Source: Alphaproteobacteria bacterium
GTDB taxonomy: Bacteria; Myxococcota_A; UBA796; GCA-2862545
DNA: 64,000 bases
Direction: 5' to 3'
Assembly (NCBI GenBank): GCA_020632955.1
Contig: JACKEO010000009.1
Coordinates: 120,891 to 184,890, forward strand
The notes below the pieces were generated by a model. The model saw nothing but the letters and a program-made list of their open reading frames with translations. It did not search any database and had not been told where the DNA came from. A program made the translations under genes and the position numbers. Below are positions 35,155 to 42,475 of this stretch, piece after piece (positions within the stretch are counted from its first letter, which is position 1; each line of letters begins with the position of its first letter).

Positions 35155-36408
35155 TCAGGTGCGGCGCTCCGCGCTCCGGGCGTGGCCTTCGAGGCCCTCG
35201 AGACGGGCGAGGTCGGCCGCGTCGCGTGCCACGGCCTCGGTGGCGGGCCCGCCGTCCATGCGCAGCCACGTGCGCACGCGCAGGAAGGAGAGCACCGACA
35301 GGCCCCCGCTGAAGCGCGCCGTGGACCCGGTGGGCAGCACGTGGTTCGGCCCCACCCCGTAGTCGCCCAGCACCTCGGCGCTGATGGATCCGACGAAGAG
35401 CCCGCCGTAGTGGCGCAGGAGGGCGGCGTCCTCGTCGGCGGTGCGCGTCATCACCTCGAGGTGCTCGGGGGCGAGGTGGTCGCACACCGACCGGCCCTCG
35501 GCGAGATCGCGCACCACCACGCAGAAGCCTCCCGCGCACGCGGGCTCGGCGGTGTCGCGCGTGGGCAGCACGGCCAGCTGGGCCTCGAGGGCGGCGTCGA
35601 CGGCGTCGGCCAGGGCGCTCGAGTCCGTCACGAGGATGGGACGCGCGTCGGGATCGTGCTCGGCCTGCGCCAGCAGGTCGGCGGCGATGGTGGCGGGGTC
35701 GGCGCTGTCGTCGGCCAGCACGACGAGCTCGGAGGGCCCGGCGAGCATGTCGATGCCCACCTGCCCCACCACGAGCTGCTTGGCGGCCGTGACCCACCGG
35801 TTGCCCGGCCCCACGATCACGTCCACGGCGGGGACGGGACCCGCACCGCAGGCCAGCGCCGCCACCGCCTGGGCCCCGCCCACGGCGAGCAGGGCGTCGG
35901 CGCCTGCGACCGCGGCCGCGGCCAGGGTGACCTCGGACGGGCGCGGACTCGCCACGATCACCTCGCCGACGCCCGCGGCGCGGGCGGTGACGGCGGTCAT
36001 GAGCACCGAGGAGGGCAGCGGGAAGCGGCCGCCGGGCGCGTAGCAGCCGGCACGATCGACCGGCGCGACGGTGTGGCCGGCGCGGCCCCCGGGCACCGCC
36101 ACGTCGAGGGGGGCCACGGCCTCGCGCTGTGCCGTCGCGAAGGCGCGGATGCGATCGGCCGTGCGCTCGAGCAGGGCGCGCGTCGCGGACGGGGTGCGCC
36201 GGAGGACGGCCTGCAGGTCGTCCCGGTCCAGGAGCAGCGGCGCGCCGGGCGCCAGGTCGCCCAGGCGCTCCGCATGGTGTCGCAGGGCCGCCTCGCCCCG
36301 TGTGCGCACGTCCTCGACGATGGCTGCGGCCGCGGCCAGCGTGTCGGCGTCGACCGCCGCGCGGCGGGCCGCGGGCAGGGCGTCGGGGGCGAGGCGTCGC
36401 AGGCCCAC
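35155..36408 (-). CDS. hisD: Histidinol dehydrogenase
   Basis: HisD performs the last two steps of histidine synthesis, histidinol to histidine with NAD and Zn. The 417-residue protein has AGCYAPGGRFPLPSSVLM, IVGPGNRWVTAAKQLV, GPSELVVLAD and the catalytic HLAPEHLEV segment. GTG 36408 lies one base after the stop of the hisA-hisI-hisE gene, so translation is very likely coupled; longer upstream readings lie in the shadow of that gene. It is the distal gene of the operon. Confidence 0.93.
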   Translation of the reverse strand: MGLRRLAPDALPAARRAAVDADTLAAAAAIVEDVRTRGEAALRHHAERLGDLAPGAPLLLDRDDLQAVLRRTPSATRALLERTADRIRAFATAQREAVAPLDVAVPGGRAGHTVAPVDRAGCYAPGGRFPLPSSVLMTAVTARAAGVGEVIVASPRPSEVTLAAAAVAGADALLAVGGAQAVAALACGAGPVPAVDVIVGPGNRWVTAAKQLVVGQVGIDMLAGPSELVVLADDSADPATIAADLLAQAEHDPDARPILVTDSSALADAVDAALEAQLAVLPTRDTAEPACAGGFCVVVRDLAEGRSVCDHLAPEHLEVMTRTADEDAALLRHYGGLFVGSISAEVLGDYGVGPNHVLPTGSTARFSGGLSVLSFLRVRTWLRMDGGPATEAVARDAADLARLEGLEGHARSAERRT

Positions 36409-36409
36409 C

Positions 36410-37678
36410 TCAGGCTCCCTGCGGCTTCGCGTCGCCCGGGCGGCGCGTGACCTTGTGGGCGCGGGCGTCGAGCACCGCCTCCACGTCGGCCAGCCCGACC
36501 CCGGCCGCCGCCATCCGCACGAGCGTGAAGTACAGGACGTCGGCGGCCTCGGCGGCCACGTGCTCGGGCGTGGCGGCCTCGGCGAGCTCCTGCGCCTCCT
36601 CCCGCAGCTTGGCCGCGAGGAGGGCGGGATCGTCGAAGAGGCGGCGGGTGTAGCTGCCCTCGGGGGCGTCCTGCCGACGGGCCGCGACGGTGCGCTCCAG
36701 TGCGCCGAGGCCGTGGCTCTCGCCCCAGCAGGTCCACGTGCCCTCGTGGCAGAAGCCGGGGGCGGCCTGGTCCACGACGAAGCGCAGGGCGTCGCGGTCG
36801 CAGTCCAGCTCGGCGCGCACGAGCCGCTGCACGGCCCCGCTGGTCTCGCCCTTGCGCCAGATCTCGCCCCGGCTGCGCGACCAGTAGACGCCACGCCCCT
36901 CGTCGAGGGCCAGCCGCAGGCTCTCGCGGCTGCTGTAGACGAGCCCGAGCGCGCGCCCCTGGAGGTCGGTGACCACGGTGGGGACGAGCTCGTCGGGCCG
37001 ATCGCTGCGCAGCGGGGCCCCGAAGGCGTCGGCCAGCGGCAGGCGGCCCGAGTACAGCGCCATGCCGACCTGGGCGTCGGCGCCCATGCGATCGAGCACC
37101 GCGATCTCGTCGATCGTGGTGATGCCGCCCGCGAAGGTGATGCGGGCGTCCCCGGCCTCCTCGATCAGCGGCGCCACCCGGTCCATCGCCGTGCCCTCCA
37201 TCCGCCCCTCGCGCTCCACGAAGGTGATGAGGAAGCCCGACACGAGGTCGCGGAGCGCGACGAGGCGCTCCTCCACCGAGGTGCCCGTACGCGTCTGCCA
37301 GCCGTGGGTGACCACCTCGCCCTCCCGGGCGTCGAGGGCGGCGATCACGCGATCCCGGGGGAGTCGCGAGAGCAGCTCGGGGGTGGCGGCCGTGCCGAGG
37401 ATGATCTTCGCGGCGCCGGCGTCCAGCCAGCGTCGGGCAGTGGCCTCGTCGCGGATGCCGCCGCCCACGCGGCAGGGGAAGCGGGCGCACAGGCGCTCGA
37501 TGAGCTCCCGGTTGCTGCCCGTGCCCAGGGCCGCGTCGAGGTCGATGACCGCGATCTCGCCCACCCGCGCGAAGCGCTCGGCGATGGGGAAGGGATCACC
37601 GGCGTCGATGGCGAGGGCCTCGCCGCCGACGAGCTGGACGGCGTGGCCGCCCTGGAGGTCGATGCTGGGGACGATCAC
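36410..37678 (-). CDS. hisAIE: HisA-HisI-HisE fusion (isomerase, PRA-cyclohydrolase, PRA-ATP pyrophosphohydrolase)
   Basis: One 422-residue frame holds three enzymes. Residues 1-235 are HisA, a beta-alpha barrel with VIVPSIDLQGGHAVQL, the catalytic DLDAALG and the FAGGITTIDEIAVLDRMG repeat. Residues of about 240-335 are HisI (YWSRSRGEIWRKGETSGAVQ, metal site DCDRD, CHEG and CW). The end is HisE (SYTRRLFDDP, KLREEAQELAEA, EAADVLYFTLV). Together they cover steps 2, 3 and 4 of histidine synthesis. The usual bacterial fusion is HisI-HisE; having HisA joined to it is unusual. The start GTG 37678 overlaps the hisF stop by 4 bases. Confidence 0.92.
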   Translation of the reverse strand: MIVPSIDLQGGHAVQLVGGEALAIDAGDPFPIAERFARVGEIAVIDLDAALGTGSNRELIERLCARFPCRVGGGIRDEATARRWLDAGAAKIILGTAATPELLSRLPRDRVIAALDAREGEVVTHGWQTRTGTSVEERLVALRDLVSGFLITFVEREGRMEGTAMDRVAPLIEEAGDARITFAGGITTIDEIAVLDRMGADAQVGMALYSGRLPLADAFGAPLRSDRPDELVPTVVTDLQGRALGLVYSSRESLRLALDEGRGVYWSRSRGEIWRKGETSGAVQRLVRAELDCDRDALRFVVDQAAPGFCHEGTWTCWGESHGLGALERTVAARRQDAPEGSYTRRLFDDPALLAAKLREEAQELAEAATPEHVAAEAADVLYFTLVRMAAAGVGLADVEAVLDARAHKVTRRPGDAKPQGA

Positions 37679-38430
37679 CGGCGCACCTCGAAGCCGTGGG
37701 TGGCGATCACGTCCTTGACCCTCGCGGGGGTGGTGTCGCCGTCGTGGAAGATGCTCGCAGCGAGCACGGCGTCGGCGCCCGCGCGCAGGGCCTCCACCAG
37801 GTGCTCTGCGTGGTCGGCGCCGCCGCTGGCGATCACCGGGACGTCCACCGCGTCGGACACGGCGGCGAGCAGCGCCGTGTCGTAGCCCTCGCGGGTGCCG
37901 TCCTGGTCCCACGAGGTGAGCAGGATCTCGCCCGCACCCCGGGCCACGGCGTCGCGCGCCCAGCCCACGGCGTCGAGGCCGGGGCGGTGGGTGCCGGAGC
38001 GCACCACCACCTCCCAGCCGCCGGCCGGGTTGCGGGCCGCGTCGATGGCGATCACGGTGAACTGGCGCCCGAAGCGGGCGGCCAGGCGCTCCAGCAGCGC
38101 GGGGTCGGTGACGGCCGCCGTGTTCACGCTCACCTTGTCGGCGCCCGCGTCGAGGAGCCGGGCCGCGTCGTCCACGGCGCGGATGCCGCCGCCCACGGTG
38201 AGCGGGATGCCGAGCACCCTGCGCACCGCGGCGACGGTGTGGGCGGCGTTCGCGCGTCCCTCGGGGGTGGCGCTCACGTCGAGGATGACGAGCTCGTCGG
38301 CGCCGGTGGCCTCGTAGCGGGCGGCCTGCTCCGCCGGGTCGCCGGCGTCGCGGAGGTTCTGGAAGCGCACGCCCTTCACCACGCGCCCGTCACGCACGTC
38401 GAGGCAGGGGATCACGCGACGGGTCAGCAT
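37675..38430 (-). CDS. hisF: Imidazole glycerol phosphate synthase subunit HisF
   Basis: HisF is the cyclase subunit that forms IGP and AICAR using ammonia from HisH. The 251-residue barrel starts MLTRRVIPCLDVRDGRVVKG, with the first catalytic Asp, and has the ILDVSATPEGR loop, VGGGIR, the second catalytic Asp in SWDQDGTREGYD and a C-terminal ASGGA phosphate site. Length is standard. Its ATG overlaps the end of hisH by 7 bases and its stop overlaps hisAIE, in line with the rest of the operon. Confidence 0.96.
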   Translation of the reverse strand: MLTRRVIPCLDVRDGRVVKGVRFQNLRDAGDPAEQAARYEATGADELVILDVSATPEGRANAAHTVAAVRRVLGIPLTVGGGIRAVDDAARLLDAGADKVSVNTAAVTDPALLERLAARFGRQFTVIAIDAARNPAGGWEVVVRSGTHRPGLDAVGWARDAVARGAGEILLTSWDQDGTREGYDTALLAAVSDAVDVPVIASGGADHAEHLVEALRAGADAVLAASIFHDGDTTPARVKDVIATHGFEVRR

Positions 38431-39023
38431 GCGGCAGCCTCCAGCCAGCGGCGCAGGAGCGCCTGGCCCCACACGCCCGACAGCTCGGGGTGGAACTGGC
38501 AGCCCAGCACGCGACCGCGCTCGACGGCGGCGACGAAGGGACCGCCGTGATCGCCCAGCGCGCCCTCCCAGCCCGGGGGCAGGGCGTCGAGCTTGTAGCT
38601 GTTCGCGAAGTAGGCGTGCCCGGGCTCGAGCAGCCGGCAACCGGGGGTGGGGTGCACCAGGTTCCAGCCGAACTGGGGCACGAGCACGTCGCCCCGGAAG
38701 CGCGTGACCTCGCCGTCGAGCACGCCCAGCCCCGCCACGCCCGGCGACTCCTCGCTGGCGCGGGCGAGCAGCTGCAGGCCCAGGCAGATGCAGGTGGTGG
38801 GGCGATCGGCGGCGATGCGCTCGCGGAGCGCCTGATCGAGGCCGCCGGCGCGCAGGGCCTCCATGCCGGGCCCGAAGGCCCCTACGCCGGGCAGGAAGGC
38901 CGCGGGGGCCTCGGCCACCTCGTCGGCGTCGGTGGTGACGACGGGGTCGCCACCCACACGCCGCAGGCCGGCGAGCACGCTGGCGAGGTTGGCCACCCCG
39001 GTGTGGACGACGGCGACCTTCAC
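38424..39023 (-). CDS. hisH: Imidazole glycerol phosphate synthase glutamine amidotransferase subunit HisH
   Basis: HisH hydrolyses glutamine and channels ammonia to HisF. The 199-residue protein has VHTGVANLASVLAGLRR, PGVGAFGPGM, the nucleophile Cys in CICLGLQLL and the catalytic His/Glu in CQFHPELSG. GTG 39023 is the start, overlapping the hisB stop by 4 bases. All triad residues are present. Confidence 0.95.
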   Translation of the reverse strand: MKVAVVHTGVANLASVLAGLRRVGGDPVVTTDADEVAEAPAAFLPGVGAFGPGMEALRAGGLDQALRERIAADRPTTCICLGLQLLARASEESPGVAGLGVLDGEVTRFRGDVLVPQFGWNLVHPTPGCRLLEPGHAYFANSYKLDALPPGWEGALGDHGGPFVAAVERGRVLGCQFHPELSGVWGQALLRRWLEAAAC

Positions 39024-39616
39024 GCGAGCACGCCCTTGGTGCTGGGCACCTCGTCGTGGCCGTCGCGGGCCACAGCCGCACGCAGGGCGAGGGCCGTGGC
39101 CTTGAAGGCCGCCTCGGCGCGGTGGTGGTCGTTGTCGCCGGCGAGCACGTCGACGTGCAGGTTCAGCTGGCCCGCCATCGCGAGGCTCTGCAGGAAGTGC
39201 ACGAGGTTCTCGGTAGCCATGTCGCCGAGGCCCTCGCGCCGGAAGCCGAGCGAGATGGCGGGCCAGGGACGCCCGGACAGGTCGACCACGGCGCGGCAGA
39301 GGGCCTCGTCGAGCGGGGCGTAGGCGTGGCCGAAGCGACGGATGCCGCGGCGGTCGCCGAGGGCCTCGCGCAGGGCCTGACCGAGCGCCAGGGCGCAGTC
39401 CTCGGCCGTGTGGTGGTCGTCGATCTCGAGGTCGCCCTCGCAGGTGAGCACCAGATCGAAGCGGGCGTGGCGCGTCAGCGCGGTGAGCATGTGGTCCAGG
39501 AAGCCGAGGCCGGTGTGCACCCGCGCCTCGCCGGAGCCGTCGAGGACGAGCTGCACCTCGATGCGCGTCTCGGCTGTGTGGCGCTGCACGGTGGCGGAGC
39601 GGGGCGAAGCGGTCAT
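39020..39616 (-). CDS. hisB: Imidazoleglycerol-phosphate dehydratase
   Basis: HisB converts imidazoleglycerol phosphate to imidazoleacetol phosphate with Mn. The 198-residue single-domain form has GFLDHMLTALTRHARFDL, the metal-binding DDHHTAEDCALALG, HAYAPLDEAL and the second DNDHHRAEAAFKA. The E. coli N-terminal histidinol phosphatase domain is absent, so that step needs another protein; the HAD domain fused to HisC in the next gene upstream could provide it. The ATG overlaps the hisC stop. Confidence 0.95.
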   Translation of the reverse strand: MTASPRSATVQRHTAETRIEVQLVLDGSGEARVHTGLGFLDHMLTALTRHARFDLVLTCEGDLEIDDHHTAEDCALALGQALREALGDRRGIRRFGHAYAPLDEALCRAVVDLSGRPWPAISLGFRREGLGDMATENLVHFLQSLAMAGQLNLHVDVLAGDNDHHRAEAAFKATALALRAAVARDGHDEVPSTKGVLA

Positions 39617-41334
39617 GGCAGCAGCTCCAGGAGGGCATCGGGGTGGCGCAGCACGCGGCTGGCACCGGCGGACGTGAGCACGCCCATGGCGCGCATCGGG
39701 TCGGCGCCGGGGGCCACCACGCCCACGGGCACCACGCCAGCGGCGCGGGCAGCGCGCACGTCGTCGGGGGTGTCGCCCACCAGCCAGGCCGTGCCCACGC
39801 CGAGCTGGGCCAGCGCCAGGGCCACCGGGGCGGGGTCGGGCTTGGCCGGGGCGTCCTCCATGCACACCACCGCCCGCATCAGGTGCGCCAGGCCGTGCTC
39901 CTCCAGGAAGGCGTGCGCGTCGCGGCGGGGCCGGCCCGTGACGATGGCCAGCGGCAGCCGCGCGGCCAGCGCCTCGAGGGTGGACGCGGCGGGGATCAGC
40001 GTCTCGGTGGCGCGCAGGCCGGGCTGGCCCGGCGTGCCCTGGTACAGCTCCTCGAAACGGGCTGTGACGGCCTCGAGGGTGGCCTGGCCGCCAGCCTGGA
40101 GCACCAGGCGGTGGGTGAGCACCCAGTCGTTGTTCGCGTTGCCCTCCGCCTTGGCGCGCTCCACGTCGGCGGAGGTGACCGTGACCCCGAAGGTGGCGGC
40201 CGTCTGGAGGATGGCGGCCCGGTAGCTGCCCGACACGTCGGCCAGCACGCCGTCCATGTCGAGGAGGAGGGCCTCGGGGGCGAGCGCGGCGCGCAGGGCG
40301 TGCGTCAGCCGCTGCATCACGGCCTCGTCGCCCGGCACGTTCACGCGGACGGCGTCGCCGAGGGTGGGGTGGCCCGGCCAGGTGCGCACGCCGATGCCGA
40401 GGCCGGCGAGCGCGTCGCGGATCCAGCCCGCCCTCGCGCTGCGTGCGAAGACGAAGTTCGCCTGGGAGCGCTGCGGCTGTGCCCCCACCTCGGCCAGTAC
40501 GTCGCCCAGGGCGTCCCGCTGCGCGCGCACGCGCGCCACATAGGCCTGGACCTCGTCCTCGGCGCCCTGGAGGCGGTGGAGCGCCACGGCCGCGCTGGCC
40601 GCGGACACCGTGTAGGGGTTGCCCGCGGTGCGCAGCCAGCCGACGAGCTCCGCCGGCCCGAGGGCGTAGCCCACGCGCAGGCCCGCGAGGCCCCACGCCT
40701 TCGACAGCGTGCGGAAGGCGAGCGCCTGGGGGAGCGCGAGGACCGCCTCGGTGAGGTCCTCGTCGGCGAACTCCACGTAGGCGAGGTCGACCAGCAGCAC
40801 CGCATCCGGCGCGCCGGCCGCCAGCCGACGGAGCTCGTCGGCGCGGATCACCTGACCCGTCGGGTTGTTCGGACTGACCACGGCGATGGCCGTGGTGTCG
40901 GCGTCGACGGCCTCCAGGACGGCGTCGACGGGGTAGGCACCGCCCGGCCAGTCCACCGCCCGCACCTCGGCTCCCGCCCACTGGGCGTAGCGGTGGAGCA
41001 TCTCGAAGGTGGGCACGGGCAGCACGAGGTTCCGCCCGGACGACAGCAGGGCGCGGCAGGCGCGATCGAGCGCGTCGTCGCCCCCGCTCGTGACCAGCAC
41101 CTGCTCGACGGCCACGCCGTGCCGCGCGGCGAGCCGTTCCCGCAGGGCACCCGTGTCGGGGTAGTGCCGCACCAGGCGCTCGGGGTCGAGCGTGGCCAGG
41201 GCCTCGGTGAGCAGCTCGGGCGGCGTGGGGAGGCCGCCGATCCCGTCGAGCATCAGGTCCATCGGCGCACCGTGACGCGGCACCGTGTAGGGACGGGTGC
41301 CGGCGATGGCGGCGCTGGGGCGGGGCAGGGGCAT
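39613..41334 (-). CDS. hisC: Histidinol-phosphate aminotransferase fused to a HAD phosphatase
   Basis: A 573-residue fusion. Residues 1-350 are a PLP aminotransferase of the HisC type, with VTSGGDDALDRACRAL, SPNNPTGQV, LVDLAYVEF and the PLP lysine in FRTLSKAWGLAGLRVGYA. Residues of about 355-573 are a HAD subfamily I phosphatase with LLLDMDGVLADV (nucleophile Asp), AIVTGRPRRDAH and WLVGDTPDDVRAA. HisC makes histidinol phosphate, and a HAD hydrolase can remove the phosphate, so the fusion would supply the otherwise missing HolPase step. The phosphatase role is inferred from context. The start overlaps the hisG stop (TGATG). Confidence 0.88.
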   Translation of the reverse strand: MPLPRPSAAIAGTRPYTVPRHGAPMDLMLDGIGGLPTPPELLTEALATLDPERLVRHYPDTGALRERLAARHGVAVEQVLVTSGGDDALDRACRALLSSGRNLVLPVPTFEMLHRYAQWAGAEVRAVDWPGGAYPVDAVLEAVDADTTAIAVVSPNNPTGQVIRADELRRLAAGAPDAVLLVDLAYVEFADEDLTEAVLALPQALAFRTLSKAWGLAGLRVGYALGPAELVGWLRTAGNPYTVSAASAAVALHRLQGAEDEVQAYVARVRAQRDALGDVLAEVGAQPQRSQANFVFARSARAGWIRDALAGLGIGVRTWPGHPTLGDAVRVNVPGDEAVMQRLTHALRAALAPEALLLDMDGVLADVSGSYRAAILQTAATFGVTVTSADVERAKAEGNANNDWVLTHRLVLQAGGQATLEAVTARFEELYQGTPGQPGLRATETLIPAASTLEALAARLPLAIVTGRPRRDAHAFLEEHGLAHLMRAVVCMEDAPAKPDPAPVALALAQLGVGTAWLVGDTPDDVRAARAAGVVPVGVVAPGADPMRAMGVLTSAGASRVLRHPDALLELLP

Positions 41335-42236
41335 CAGGGCACGATCTGGGCGAGCGCGGAGACCACGATGTCGGTGGCGCCGTGCTGCTTCAGCTGGAGG
41401 ATCAGCGAGGGGAGCTCGGCGCGTGGCACGGCGGCCTTCACCGCGTGGCCCGCGCCCGCGTGGAGCGTGCTGACCGTGGGCTCGCGCATGCAGGGCAGCA
41501 CGCGGATGATGGCCTCGAGGTCGGCGGCGGCGCAGTTCACCTCCACCATCACCCGCTGGCGCGCGTCGAGGACCGAGCGCAGGAGCAGGGCGAGGTGTTC
41601 GATGCGATCGCGCTTCGCCGGCACGTCGAGGGCGCGCGGGTGGGCGAACATGCGCGTGGAGCTCGTGAGCAGGGTGGCCACGATGGTGAGCCCGTTGGCC
41701 CGCAGCGTGGAGCCGGTGGCCGTGTTGTCGACGATGCAGTCGGCGTCCTCGGGCGGGAAGACCTCGGTGGCCCCGTAGGAGCGCACGAAGGTGGCGTCGT
41801 AGCCCTCGGCCGCCAGCCACGACGTGGTGAGGCGCTCGTACTCGCTGGCCACCACGAAGCGCGTGGCGGGCAGCCGCCCGTCGTGCACGAGCGCGTGGGG
41901 CGCGGCGGCGACGATGCGCACCGGGTTCAGGCCGGTGTCGAGCACCTCCACCAGCTCCGCACCCTTCTCGACCACCCAGTCGTGGCCGGCGAAGCCCACG
42001 TCGCGGCTGCCGCGGTGCAGCATCTCCACGATGTCCTGGGGCTTGAGGATCTTCGTCTCGAAGCCCGGCAGCGCCACCTCCGGGCGGTAGCCGCGCGACG
42101 AGACGCGCACCTCGACGCCCGCATCGGCGAGCAGGCCGAAGAGCTGGTCCTGCATGCGGCCCTTGGGCAGGGCGAGCTGGACCGGATCGGGGGCGGCCTG
42201 GCCGTCACGGCCGAGGTCGGGGTCTTGCGTGGACAT
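41334..42236 (-). CDS. hisG: ATP phosphoribosyltransferase, long form
   Basis: HisG commits ATP and PRPP to histidine synthesis and is feedback-inhibited. The 300-residue protein is the long form: catalytic ALPKGRM, DVGFAGHDWV and DNTATGSTLRANGL (PRPP loop), then a C-terminal ACT-like regulatory domain (VMVEVNCAAADLEAII, VPRAELPSLILQLKQHGATDIVV). No HisZ is then needed. ATG 42236 has GGAGG upstream; longer readings lack this. It is the first enzyme gene of the operon, preceded by a hairpin and a possible leader peptide. Confidence 0.95.
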   Translation of the reverse strand: MSTQDPDLGRDGQAAPDPVQLALPKGRMQDQLFGLLADAGVEVRVSSRGYRPEVALPGFETKILKPQDIVEMLHRGSRDVGFAGHDWVVEKGAELVEVLDTGLNPVRIVAAAPHALVHDGRLPATRFVVASEYERLTTSWLAAEGYDATFVRSYGATEVFPPEDADCIVDNTATGSTLRANGLTIVATLLTSSTRMFAHPRALDVPAKRDRIEHLALLLRSVLDARQRVMVEVNCAAADLEAIIRVLPCMREPTVSTLHAGAGHAVKAAVPRAELPSLILQLKQHGATDIVVSALAQIVP

Positions 42237-42282
42237 CGAGGCCTCCGGGGCGGCGACGCCGAGGGGCCCGGGACTACCCTTG

Positions 42283-42308
42283 CCCACCGGCCTTCGCGAG
42301 CCGGTGGG
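42283..42308 (-). terminator. Hairpin in the his leader region, possible attenuator
   Basis: CCCACCGGC and GCCGGTGGG form a 9-bp perfect stem with an 8-base loop, 15 bases after the stop of the possible leader peptide and 46 bases before hisG. It lacks a T tract, so classical intrinsic termination is uncertain. Its place fits an attenuator or a translational control element. Confidence 0.4.
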
Positions 42309-42323
42309 AGAGGGGGATGCCCG

Positions 42324-42380
42324 CTACACCACCGCCCGCGCGGGCGTGAAGGGATGGTGAGGGCGGGTCGGGACAGGCAT
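42324..42380 (-). CDS. Possible his leader peptide (18 aa)
   Basis: A short frame starts at ATG 42380, with the strong ribosome site AGGAGG four bases upstream, and ends at TAG. It encodes MPVPTRPHHPFTPARAVV, with two adjacent His codons. It lies 87 bases before hisG on the same strand and just before a stable hairpin. Known his leaders usually have a longer His run, so this may be a weak or chance version. Confidence 0.4.
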   Translation of the reverse strand: MPVPTRPHHPFTPARAVV

Positions 42381-42475
42381 GGCGCCTCCTCGCACGTCCG
42401 CCCTCCCGCCGCAAGCCGCCATGACGCGCCCGCGCGGAGCCGCTAGACCCAGCCGGGTCCACGGGGAGCCGGGTC

